DNA from: Henckelia pumila
Lineage: Eukaryota > Streptophyta > Magnoliopsida > Lamiales > Gesneriaceae
Reading direction: 5' to 3'
Length of the DNA stretch: 64,000 nucleotides
NCBI RefSeq assembly: GCF_033568475.1
Contig: NW_027331831.1
Location: forward strand, 3,162,001 to 3,226,000
Part shown: positions 12,266 to 24,035 of the stretch, one piece after another
How the letters are laid out: each line of letters begins with the position of its first letter
Position numbering within the stretch: position 1 is the stretch's first letter
Program-made: the position numbers and the translations under genes
Notes under the pieces: generated by a model
The model's input: the letters and a program-made list of their open reading frames with translations, nothing else
Databases searched by the model: none
Told to the model about the DNA's origin: nothing

Positions 12266-14531
12266 TCTCTCGTACTCTTGTATTTTAATTTTGTTGGATT
12301 TACATGTTTTGTTGGATTTACATGTGAAGGTGAGGAGATATATATAATATATGCTTGCAAACAAGAAAAATTCCCAACTGATCCATCACATCATGTCAAA
12401 ACATTTTAATTTGTAAAATTTTGATGTGGTTGGGGTTCCAAGTTTGACCTCAAAAACTAACCCCCACCTTTTTTAAATATTTTTTTAATCACTCCTTCCT
12501 ATGACTTGTCCACATCACATTCAATGCCTTTAATAAAGTGTATGTAACCCTAATAAAAATACACATGAATCATTATCGTGTACTTAAATCAGTTAAAAAA
12601 TAGAATAATATTCCATTAATGTGGTAAAAAAATGTGCTAATGGTAATGTAAAACGAGATTGAAGAGAGAGCAGACTCTTTTGGAAGACCAAACTATTTAA
12701 TCTTGAGTTGATAGCAGTGCTGAATTCAACATTATTTACTATAAAAACTTTAATTAATTTTCAACTATTATACATACTAACGTGGTATAGACATGTATGC
12801 TTAGCTCGGTCAAAATTTGACTAAGTTCGAGTAGCAAATATGTGTGTTCGAGTAGCTTCACGAGCTACTCGATAATATATATAATACAATATAATATAAT
12901 GCATATAATATTATATATATTATTTATTTATTTATTCATTCATTCATATTTATTTATTTATTTAAATATAAATATTTATTTTTCCAGCTCGAGCTCGAGT
13001 AACTCGAAATATACACGAGTCGAGTTCGAGTATGAAATTAATTACTCGATCGAACTCGAGCTCGAGTAGTATGATACTCGACTCGTCTCGACTCGTTTGC
13101 ACCCCTATTGTATGCTCATAAAATATAATTTTACAATAACTATAAAATAATGATTTTAAAAAAAAGAACTATAAAATAATATAATCGATTATGATATTTG
13201 GTGGAAAATTTTCTATTTTGAATTATTATTTGGGTTATGGATCGATCGTGACAAAGACAAGCTGAAAGATGATTTGCACAAAAAGATAAGTTATTAAGTG
13301 TAAAAAAGGCAAATTAAGAGCAATTTTCGAAATATTGAAAAATATTTCACCAAAATTAGCTATATTGTGATTTTTTTTCTTTATTAATAATATAGATAAT
13401 ATGCATGCACTCGTTTTAGTGAATATAGTAATAATATAGATAATTTTAGATAATATGCATGCACTAGTTTTAGTGATTATATATCAAATTTTAATTCTGA
13501 AATTAATCTAATAAAAATCTGTTATATTACCAAAATTATTTTTTATAGGCCTGCTGTGAAAGAAAAATAACACAAAAACCATTTAAATTATAATTATAAC
13601 TATAACGAGCATATTGTAGTCGAATATCAAAAAGTAAAATAAAATTACTAAATATATAATCATAATTCATATGTACACCTGTTTTTATTTTTGGTATGCG
13701 GAAAATTATTTCTAAAAATAAAATAAATTAGCCAAAATTTATTTTGAAACAATTATTATTTTTTAAAAATAATTTTATCCCGAATATATAAAGAAAAAGC
13801 AGAAAGGTCGCATGCTTTTATCTGCCCATATAAAAAGACTATGGATAAGGCAATTACTAGAGAGAGAATGCTTTTTTTTTTATTATTTATTTATTTATTA
13901 TTAATTAATTAATATAATATCTATTTTATATTGCATTGCAATGTCGTGTCTTGTCCCCGATGCGGTGCGAATGTTGGAAGCATGGAGGCACACCAGAGGG
14001 CGAGAATGGCGGTAAAACAATTACTAAATTCCAAGGTCAAACCCCACTAATTCAACCCTTTTTTCCCAGTGCTTTTTGACACACGCACAATACAATAGAT
14101 CAGCAACTTTTCAATCGTAACATTTGCAACTTGAAATCCCAGCAGAGTATTGAGAACTTTATTCAAGGTGGATTCTTTATTTCTTGTTTCTTGTTTCTTT
14201 TTTGGTTGTTGTGTGTGTTGTTATTTTTCTGAATAGGATTTTGTGGATGGATATTCTGTTTTTTCTGCGCTAGGGTGTAAAAATCGAAGTTTGTATCTTG
14301 TCACCAAGAACTAAGAAGGTGAGTGAGGCTTATTTTTTGCTCTTTCCTCGTTTGATTCATTTCTTTTTGGTTTTTTTTTTATAAAAAAAATGATATAGAA
14401 GAAAAGATTGTTCTTTCCTGTTTAGAGAATGTTGTTTCGTACGAAACGGACAAGAATCAGCACCTAACAGCGATGATACTTGTTTGACGAATTTGTAGAG
14501 TATTGAAGCGTTCCCTCCCAAGATTTGCAAG

Positions 14532-16150
14532 ATGGGTCGTTTTAATCTAGAAAATCTGAACTGCCCACTTGGGGGTGCTAATGACGATGGCGGCGGCACT
14601 CGCTGCGGCGACGGTGGTGTTGGTGGCTCTGCAGGAGGTTATAAATGGACTGATTTGCAGACATTTGACATTTTTCCTTCTTTGAATTCCACGACCGCAT
14701 CCAATTCTTCAGGTGAAATAACATTACAGTTTATCTTCTTGTTTTATTCCTGGAAAGAATTATTTTTCATCAATTATCAACTGTTGATGCAGGAGTAATA
14801 GCTTCAAGTGTGGGACTGGCTTTTACATCTGCTCAATGGATAGAGCTCGAGAGACAAGCTATGATCTTTAAATACTTGACGGCCTCTCTGCCTCTGCCTC
14901 ATGATCTTGTCTATCCGCTTTCACTAAATTTTCCTGCTCCGGCTCCAAACCTTCCCATTAACTGTAAAAAAAAATTTTCCTCCTCTTTTTATGTCTGACT
15001 TGATTTGGGTTTTCTTCAATTTAAACCGTTCCATAAACTTTTACGGCAGTGAGTGGTGGAGAAATATGTAATGCCAGATGTTTCAAGAATAGAGATCCGG
15101 AGCCAGGGAGGTGTAAGCGAACAGATGGCAAGAAATGGAGGTGTTCAAAAGACGTGGCGCCGTTGCAGAAGTACTGTGAGCGTCACCTGCACAAGGGTCG
15201 TTTGCGTTCAAGAAAGCCTGTGGAAGCTCGAAACAATAGCGAAATTCGCAAGAAAACACGCCTTGAACAAGGCCCTCTTCCCACACTTGAAGCCTACAGC
15301 ACTGCATCCAACCAGATTTCTGCTCAAAATGAACCCCATCTATTGATCAATCCTACAGAATCTGACAGGTTTGTTGATCATTTGGCAATTGGTAAATAGT
15401 TGGTATATATGATGATAAAACTTGCATTTTATCAAATGATTCAGATCACACATGAGATTGAGGCTCGCCCTTTGTTTGCATGTGTATTTGTCTTTATATT
15501 CATTGGTTTTACATGTACATTAAAGGAATGCTGGTTTGATGGAATTCGCGTCGCCTGAGAATAATTGGCAACACTTGATGAAGAAAGCGAATCTGGATTT
15601 TTTGGCTAATGAATTCTCCTCCACTCGTAGTTCCAATCCCATTTTTCATCAAGCTCGTGTCGAGACTTCAAATCCATTCCCTTGCTCTAATTTCATGCCA
15701 CAGACTGGAGTCATCAATGCTTGGTCAATGGATAATCACGAAAGCAGTAAAAATGACAATGCCACATCCTGCCCCGTGTCGCTGCAGGGGAATTTGTCCC
15801 CTTCACTCAATTTGTCCATGGCTGTGGCTTCTGGAAATGTGTTGGATGGAGAGAGTAGCAAGTTTGATATTGAAGGTCTTAAAGATTCTGATGATTATGT
15901 CACAGACACAAGATGGTTACCGTTTTCTCGAGGAGGGCCACTTGGAGAAGCTTTGCAGCCATTAGCGATTGGGGTCGAGGGCTCAAATCCAGCTTCTCCC
16001 TATGATTCTGTTCACACCACAGCTACTACAGTTTCATCCCCGTCAGGGGTTCTTCATCGGACATTGTTCTCACACTCGGAAAACAGTGTTTGCAATAGCC
16101 CGGCAGGTGCCGCGCCTTCCTTGGAATATGCATTCCAGTGGTTCAGTTAG
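14532..16150 (+). CDS. GRF: growth-regulating factor (QLQ-WRC transcription factor)
   Basis: Four exons: 14532-14712, 14793-14963, 15050-15368 and 15526-16150, all GT-AG, giving 431 aa. A QLQ domain lies near residues 70-105 ([19 protein letters not shown]); it carries Gln-Trp-Ile where the name motif is Gln-Leu-Gln. A WRC domain follows near 133-173, with nuclear-type basic residues and the C-C-C-H zinc ligands ([13 protein letters not shown] ... KYCERH). A GGPLGEAL motif near the C-terminus is known from the AtGRF1-4 group. The QLQ domain binds GIF co-activators and WRC binds DNA; GRFs promote cell proliferation in growing organs. The miR396 site lies just after WRC at 15205-15225. The start ATG follows a stop-containing leader; the 5' UTR may contain an intron. 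The gene converges on the IQD gene. Confidence 0.95.
15205..15225 (+). promoter_or_regulatory. miR396 target site in GRF coding sequence
   Basis: The 21 bases encode Arg-Ser-Arg-Lys-Pro-Val-Glu and read CGTTCAAGAAAGC, an extra C, then TGTGGAA. This is the conserved, single-bulge miR396 site of plant GRF mRNAs (established knowledge). Its presence predicts miR396-guided cleavage of this transcript in mature tissue. Confidence 0.92.
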
Positions 16151-16635
16151 AGTCATAAGAATCTAAGAAAATGCTCTGTTTTTCCCTCAGTTCTTGAAAC
16201 CGGTTTCTATATTTTTGGTGGTGGTTCTTTATGAAGTTATTTACTCATTGATTGGTGTCATTTTGGAACTCTTTTTTTTTTGTTTTTCATTTGCATTGCA
16301 GAGTTTGATCCATTTGCTTGATGTGCTGAGTGGAACTTTGTGTTTCCTCTGATGGCAAAAACGTATTAATGAAAACTCGTAAAAAAGAGCTATAATTTCA
16401 AGTTTTTCCTTTTCTTTTAGCCGGTGCATGCTTCAAACTGATGCAAATAGAACAACCGTGCGTGAAAAGAAAACCTTCAGATTACATATTGAAAAGTAGA
16501 AAAAGATAGACTGTAAGATTGAGAATAGGAAAGGGATCGGAGTTGGTAATATGAAAGCATGCACAGTTTTCACTTGATTTAACGATAAATTGGTATCCCA
16601 TGGTGGAACAATATTATCCTTATTGGTCCCGTTCA
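16151..16635. other. convergent intergenic spacer / 3' UTRs of GRF and IQD genes
   Basis: Only 485 bases separate the GRF stop (16150) from the IQD stop (16636). The T-rich left half is probably GRF 3' UTR and the right half IQD 3' UTR. Nothing else was seen. Overlap of the two transcripts is possible. Confidence 0.5.
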
Positions 16636-18462
16636 TCAGGATGACATATTAGATATCCTCTCGAGGCCAAATTGATTGCCATGAATGCTCCTATACTTCG
16701 GGGAATTCGTGTTACCATCTACGTCGTCTCCTTCCATAAAAGACAGTCTTTTCTTTACCGAAAGAGTTTGCTCCCTATTCGGGCTCAAATACCTCAGCTT
16801 TGGCACGCTGTGGGATCTCACTCGAGCCATGGCCGACGCTGTGGCGGCCATAAAGTTTGGTCGAGGAGGGAGGCCTGAGTCTTCGGTACTTATTATTCTG
16901 TGGGCGCTGTTAGAACACAAAGCTGGCTTTTCAGAAGATCGATAATTCTTCTCCTCTCCTTGACAACGAGGGCTGGTCAACTGAACTTGTATATATTTTG
17001 GCGAGGATGGACTATGAGGTAAGAAATTTTGGTGTTCTCGGGCTGGGGGGATATGAGATGATCTGATACTTTGTTTCTTATGTTGATGTTGTGAGGAGTT
17101 GTACTTGTAAGAAGTGTCGATTTCAACAATATTCTCGAGTATTGGATCTCTTTGATATGCTATTTTCTTGCTTGAAGATGCAGATTCTCCTTCGGAGAAG
17201 AAGAATCGTTCATCATCCAACTTTAATATCTGCGAGGCAGTGATGATGAGATCGATAGAGCTAACAAAAAAGATGTGGAATCACATTTGGATGCACTGCA
17301 GAAATGCATTAGCAGAGGCAAAGCAAGGTTCTTTACCTGTTTGAGTGAGCACTTTTTACCTCGCCTAATCAGAGCCTGGATTTCCTCCTGTGTCCATGGA
17401 TGCTCGCGCGAATCATTTGTAGACTACATTGTTCAAGATTTCCAGAGGCTACAGTTATTATATGCAAGAATTCGAATAGCTGTAGCTTTTGAGGCGCTAT
17501 GGTTTGAATACTTACAAATGCATGGGCACTCTGGGCCAGGTAGAACATGGAGCCTGGACTTGTTCCTTCAAATGATAACCTCCTGCGTTCTTCACATACT
17601 CGCGTTTGTACTCGGACCAGAGATTCGATACATCGTAGAGTCATCTTTGCTCGTTTCCGGATGTTGTGTCCCCTCACTAGAGCTTGCAGCTTAACAATTC
17701 CCTTCAATGCAAAGAGGGCTCTCCTTGCCTGCGTACACAAAGGCAACATTCAACATCAGATAAGTTCATTTTTTCTGTAACAATTAAGATTGTACTGGCT
17801 AGATCTGCTTACATCGGTTAAAGGTGGGCCTTACTAAAGTACCTATGAACATATTAAAACAAGTAAATTACCAGATAACGTCTGAAGGCTGTTTGAATCA
17901 CAAGAGCAGCAGCACTTCGTTCTTTATCATCAGCCAAGCAAAAAGTCGGTTTTGTGAGCCTAATAATCTCTACGGCGGCTTGTGCTGTTGCCACCGCAGC
18001 CTCAGCAGCAGCTGTGGTCGCCATAGCCACAGCAATTGCACGCCTTTGGTCGCGTACGCACCTCTCAAATGCTTGTTTTTTGACCGAGTTTTCGCCATTT
18101 TGAATCGGAGAACTTGTAAATTCTGAAACTTCATGTTGTATAGTAGTTTCTTGACAAATTGGTTTCAGAAAAATCCACCTCCTCTTTCCCCTCTTCTGGA
18201 AATCCATAAAAAAACATAGATATGCTCATATTAGATTCTTATAAAGAAAATATTCATCACATTTTTTCTGAGGTGGGTTACATGCCAAAGTCGATGTTAT
18301 TTTGAGTTTAGAAGATATATATATATATACCTTATCATCATCTTCTTCCAATACCTCGTTTTCTTCCCTTCTGCTGCTGCTCCTCTTGCCATTATCTTTC
18401 GGAGGAGTTCTGAAAGCCTTTTTCACTGTACTGAACCATGAATTCCCACCATTTTTTCCCAT
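16636..18462 (-). CDS. IQD: IQ67-domain (IQD) calmodulin-binding protein
   Basis: Five exons on the minus strand: 18462-18331, 18195-17872, 17728-17516, 17423-17337 and 17229-16636, all phase 0 and GT-AG, giving 449 aa. The N-terminus [17 protein letters not shown] is the classic IQD start; a possible ATG three codons upstream (18471) was not chosen. An Ala-rich helix leads into the IQ67 domain with three IQ motifs ([38 protein letters not shown]). The intron after RRYL falls inside the IQ67 domain at the position diagnostic of the family. The C-terminus has the [20 protein letters not shown] and KKRLSF signatures. IQDs are plant scaffolds that bind calmodulin and often microtubules or kinesin light-chain-related proteins. 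The short exon 4 (29 codons) was the hardest to place and rests on phase and a strong CAG|GTAAAG donor. Confidence 0.92.
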
Positions 18463-19980
18463 CTGATGCAACGGCTTGCGTTATTTGCTGAGTTATACGT
18501 ACATATGACCTCTCAGAATGGAAATCTTTGCTCTGCTCCGATGTTTTTAACCCTCTTTCAGCAGAGAAGGGGACAGAATAAAACAAAGTTCTGTCAAGTA
18601 GTATTCTTTTTTAACTAATGGCATGTTGTTTACTTCTGCTAAATTTGGCATGGAGAAAAATTGTGTTGGATGTGTCGGGGAGTTTGTGTGCCATTCGGAT
18701 GCATGAAAGAACGTGCTTTTTTTTTTTTTTTTTTTTTTTTTTTTCTCGAGAATGCTGAAAGCTGTGAAGGGTGTGGACTATCTTTCTTTTTTGGTTCCTT
18801 GAACAAGCTTACATGGCTTCACGTGTTGTTGGATGATTAAAGACAACAAAGCTTAGTAAAATCGTGCTCTTGTTAGATTAAGATTAAAGACAACAAAAAC
18901 AAAGCTAGAGATATCTCAGTCTTCTTCACCACTCCAATTCCATGTTGCGGGTTCGATCTTCGTGTAGCCCTGCTGAAATATTGTGGGGTATCGGCGTATC
19001 GCTCGTGCACATTTTTCGATTTAACCCCGCATGAGCCAATGAACCACTGACACATGTGAGATGGGATCCCCGAATACGATAGCATCGACATATCCCAAAA
19101 TCAGATCAATTCGGTTTATGGTAAAAACTCGAATCAAACTAATTATATTATCAATTTTTGCAAAATGACATCCGAAACAAATCACTAATCTTTAAAAACC
19201 AAATCAAACCAAACCTAGGTTTGGTTGATTTCGGATCCGTTCGGTTTGGATGATCAACTTTAATTTTTGTTCGGATCAAGTTGATTTGGACGATCAACTT
19301 TAATTTTGTTCAAATAAATTTTTTTACTATTTTTAAACATGATTTAAAATTTCCAAACCATTATAATAAATAGATAAAAGTTAATATTCATATGGATATT
19401 AGCATTATAATGTATGTTAATGAGACTACGAATTTCGTATCAACAATATAAATTCTCAAAATGAAAATACTTTACCATCATTCACGTGAAGATTGAGATA
19501 TATTGTAAATATATTTATCTTATATCCATTCAACTTTACTTTAAATAATCGGACAGCTTAAAATTTATAAACGTTATATCTATTATAAAATTTTGATAAT
19601 ACTAATGAGATGATATGAACTAAAAATTTAAATAATCTATACGTATATACTTAAATATGTTATATGTTTATAAAATTATTTTGATTATTTCGATAAGTTT
19701 ATGAAATTGATTATATTGACAACCGTGATGAATTTGAAATACAACTCGTAGATTTTCATCGTAACACTACTTTGACATATTATTTGTACTGTACAACCTT
19801 ATGCTTAATGATATTTTTTTTTGGGATTGATTAATGAATTTTATCTATGGATTTAAAAAAAAATGTTGGGACCATTAAATAAAATTGCAAAAGATTTGGG
19901 GAGAAATTCGTAATTTGAGAGACCTGACTACCCTAAGTTAAATTAAAAATGAGATAAAAGTTGAGTTTGCTCCTCATTTC
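18463..19980. other. intergenic region between IQD and SR genes
   Basis: No gene supported. It contains the IQD 5' flank, an uninterrupted run of about 28 T at 18717-18744, a tRNA-like GGGTTCGATC string at about 18949, a fragment rich in TTCGGTTTGG motifs at about 19105-19270 that resembles the subterminal regions of the foldback elements at 8.4-10.3 kb, and AT-rich DNA up to the SR transcript. Confidence 0.45.
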
Positions 19981-20054
19981 CCCCAACTGAGCAAAGCCCT
20001 AAACTTGGCCATTAGCACGATAGCCGAAGCGAAGTTTCCAACCACAACGGAGAG

Positions 20055-21796
20055 GTACGAATGGAGCTGAATCTATCTTGAAACTCCTAAATTTTTCGTC
20101 GTCGTGTAATTAATTTCGAGAAATTTCAATTGTTTGGAAAATATATATTTGTATTTGCACTTCGAAGGGGATCCATTGTATTCACTGCTTGCAGAGGGTT
20201 GAATTTCGAGATTACTTCTGTGCTGATCTAGTTATCTTCTTGGTATGTCGTTCAGTTGTATTATTTTGCTAGTAAGTGGTTTTATTGAGTGATTCTTTAT
20301 ATGCTTGATTTAAATGAATTTCAGTTGTATTATTATTATTATTATTTTTGGTTTTTGTTTTGAACTGGAGGTTCTCTCCATTTTCAGTGGAGCTAGGTCA
20401 ACACTTGTCAGTTTCAATTCCTAAACTTTCTCTCACGATTTTCTCTATGTTCCAAGGATTAGTCTGACTGGCACTTGAACTCGTAAAAAGAGCAGATTTG
20501 TATAAACAACGCCATTAAATGGCATATACAGGCATTTTGCTCTGTAAGCTTCTCTTGGGAGAGGACTCGGTGAAGTTGAGAAATTTCTGTATGGACTAAT
20601 TCAGAAGATTAAAATAAGTTTGATGTTGTATACATTGATTCCGATCATACTTGAACTCCAAAGTTAGTCGACGTGAAATACATTGTGCATGGTAGAATGA
20701 ATTTTTGGCTTCTTTCTGGGACTATATGTTAATTATTTTTGTCTTTAATAATCTTTTGCAAATTGTGTTCTTGAGCCACTGTCCTATGCCATAAAGCGAA
20801 GAACATTGATTTGTGACATGTGACTGTCCTCTGTCTAACCTTCCAGGTGCCCTTATTGTGTTGTTTTCGTTTTTTGGGGGGCACATTGTATTTAAGAATA
20901 TCTCTTGACTCTTGCATTGCTGCGAGAGTGGTCTACAAAAGCTGTGGTAGTTTTACTGGGTCCTTCCGTGGTAGCATTTTAGCACTTTTTGTTTCTTGTG
21001 AGGTCCATCCATGTGGCCTGAGTTGGTTGAATTTTCTTCATGCACCTTTTTGCTTTGTTGCAACTGTTTCCTTGCAAATAATGAGGTGCAAAGTATCGTG
21101 ATTCAGTTACTGTAGTTGTCATTTATGATTTAACTAACTGATGTGCATTCTGTTCTACGTTTCTCTAGTAGTCTTTAGCCATTTACCTTTGATAAAATTG
21201 AACTAGCACGCTTAGTTGATTCAAATTTTCAGTGTAATATGTCATACTGAAAAGGCCATCAATATTAAGCCCCTTTTTGCATGTTTTACGGAATCATTGT
21301 ATCCCTCATGGTTAAAAGAAATCTAATTAAGGTCACTGAAGTATATGGTAATATTACCTCATCTTGTGACGAATGCTTTGTTTATGATAGATATCAAGAG
21401 CTTGGACCAATATGAGCTTTGCAATGATACATAGGGATGTAGAATGGGAGTTAGAGAATTCTGGGTGGAGTTTTTGTGATTTATATATATTTGGAAGTTC
21501 TTGCTTGTTCTCTGAAGAGCTATTCACCTGCAAAAATTTTAGAGAGGATGGGAATCAATATTTTAGTTCAAATAAATAGTAGCTTGGGACCATCTTGGAG
21601 CACATGAGCAATGGAGCTTGTGGAGCACTGCTCACCTCAAGGATTGCTCTCTTGGTTTGCTTCATAAGTATTATTTTGTTTTGAATTCTTCTTGTCAGAT
21701 CATCCAGACCGTGTCACATAGAGTTCATTTATCATAAGCAGACATTTTTTATTTTCCAAATTGGTTCCCAATTTCTGAAATATTTTCTTTTTGCAG
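20055..21796 (+). other. probable 5' UTR intron of the SR gene
   Basis: A donor (GAGAG|GTACGA at 20055) and acceptor (TTTTTGCAG at 21796), 18 bases before the SR start codon, bracket 1.7 kb without coding sequence. A long intron in the 5' UTR is common in SR genes. The open frames inside (for example 20820-21101) have no family resemblance. Additional non-coding exons could be present. Confidence 0.5.
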
Positions 21797-21813
21797 CACT
21801 TTAGGGTCTGAAA

Positions 21814-23978
21814 ATGAGTGGTCGTTTCTCTCGCTTAGTTTACGTTGGAAATCTTCCGGCCGATATAAGAGAATCTGAAGTTGAAGACCTATTTTACAAG
21901 GTTTGAGTTGAATATTTGACATTTTTTGGGCGAAATTTTAGGCTGGCAAAGATACTCGTGGCTTTGTAGTGTGGTTGTCATTATATTTTTGGTGAATTTT
22001 TTTCGGAGATGTCGTATGTTAGTCTATCATCTGATAAAGCACTCGTGATTTTTCTAAAATTTACAACTTATGTAAGTTCTATGTCAAGCATTTAAACAAC
22101 TCCCATTGAACTGTTGATTTCCAAAATTGTCTTGCATAATAAGTAACCTTTTTCTTGTGCAGTTTGGTCGCATATTGGATATTGAACTGAAGATTCCTCC
22201 ACGCCCTCCATGTTATTGCTTTGTGGAGGTATTTTTCAACTATGTTTCCTTATAGATGCCTGAAGAAATTCATAAGACAAACGTATCATGCACTTCTTAA
22301 GCTAAGAAAATAACCAGTGGTCTGAAATCTGAATCTATATTTAGTTTGAGAATGCCCGGGATGCCGAAGATGCTATTAGGGGTAGAGATGGCTATAACTT
22401 TGATGGTTGTCGACTGAGGGTGAGTTTATTAAATTAAAATAAGCATGAGGTTTGCTTTATATTCAAGTCTTCTTATTTCCCTCAATTTATTGGTGGCACT
22501 TCTCCCTTTTCTATTCTTTCTTGACATCTTCTGCTACTCAATTAAGGTTGAGCTTGCACATGGTGGTAGAGGACCCTCATCATCTAATGAGCGCCGTGGT
22601 GGTCATGGCCGGACGTCGGATGGCGGTGGTCATGGCCGGACGTCGGATGGTGGTGGTCATGGCCGGACGTCGGATGGTGGGCGCCATGGCATTTCTCGCC
22701 ATTCAGAATATCGTGGTACTTTCCAATTTACCTTGTATTATTATGTGGCTTCATGACTTTACTCTCTTCAAATTACGTGATTTGATTTTCTTACATGCGG
22801 TTGTTTGGGCAAATAGTTGTTGTTCGTGGGCTTCCTTCTTCTGCTTCTTGGCAAGATTTGAAGGTCTGTGGGATATTTTATTTTCAAACAGTTCATGCCT
22901 TTCCAGCGGACCCCAAATTTATCTTTTCTGCAAAATTTTCAGGATCATATGCGAAAAGCTGGGGATGTTTCTTTTGCAGAAGTTTATCGTGACAGTGAAG
23001 GCATTACATCTATGATTGTTTACTTCGTTTTGTTTCTGGTTTTGGTTTCGTGTTTTTACATATCTTTATGTACCCACATAAATTTTGAAGTTTTTAAATA
23101 TTCACCTCAGTTGTCAGTGCTGATAGCTCGTATCGAGTTGTGCTTATAATATCTAAACAGAAACAGTGGTTCTGTAGTTTCTGAAATTTGTGTTCGAATG
23201 CAGGAGCCTATGGCCTCGTTGATTATACCAATTACGAGGACATGAAATATGCTGTAAGTTGGCTTCCTCATGTGTTTTATATTTGATGTGATCCGGTCCT
23301 GACACTCTTTGTAATAAATCAGATAAGGAAACTTGATGATACGGAGTTCAAAAATCCTTGGACCAGAACTTATATCCGGGTATTTTCCACTCCTTTTCCC
23401 TTTCAACTTAGTTTTTATTCATATATCATTATACCTTCAAAAGCTCCGATGCAACTTATAGTTCTCACTCTTGTTGCGATACTTAGTGTGCTTTTGAAAA
23501 TTATCAATAAATTCCACCCCTTATTTGCCGCTTTAGTTTCCTAGAATTTTTGTTAATAGATGGCAGTAATTTTGAGTATTAGTAGTCTTTCAGTGTGATC
23601 TTCTTTTATAATGTATGTGTGCTCACACTATTGGGCTTAGGTTAAGGAACACAAGGGCAGTCCATTAAGAAGCCGAAGTAGGAGTCGCAGTAGAGGCCGA
23701 AGTCCGAAGAGGAAAAGAAGGTAAAGTTATGCGCAATATCCTGAATTATTTGTATTTTGATCGAACCGAATAGTAAATTATCAAATGAATCCTTTCATTG
23801 GGCAGCAAATCGTCGGACCGATCTGCTTCCAAATCACCATCTGCATCTCCTGCTAAACCTTCTAGGTAATGGCTTCAATTCTAAGCGTCTAGTCAACATT
23901 TTATTACGTTCATCCACTCATTTTAAAATCAGCATCTCCGTGACTTTGCTTATTTGTGCGGACTCAGGTCCAGATCCA

Positions 23979-24035
<57 letters not shown>

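Larger units (their letters stand above)
7100..14100. other. 7-kb gene-free MITE/solo-LTR rich region
   Basis: No gene could be supported. The stretch holds a GAGACGGTCTCA-family MITE (8219-8375), a Mutator-like foldback element (8426-9199), a nested CGAGCT-rich repeat with two internal insertions (about 9590-11400), an (AT/AC)n tract at about 11225-11290, a possible foldback MITE (11947-12265) and another CGAGCT-type repeat fragment ending in a TTTGCACCCCT terminus (about 12806-13107). The remainder is AT-rich unique-looking DNA. A 60-codon and a 75-codon open frame at 9900 and 12842 lie inside repeats and are not genes. Confidence 0.6.

Noticed and set aside
18940-18965. tRNA gene because of a GGGTTCGATC string
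   Set aside because: No A box at the right distance and no cloverleaf could be drawn.
20820-21101. 93-codon open frame
   Set aside because: Lies in the likely 5' UTR intron of the SR gene and resembles no protein family.
22598-22678. CRISPR-like array
   Set aside because: Units are adjacent without spacers, in frame within a plant gene.
22452-23015. 187-codon open frame overlapping the SR gene
   Set aside because: It is an alternative frame across SR exons and introns; the SR frame has clear RRM motifs.
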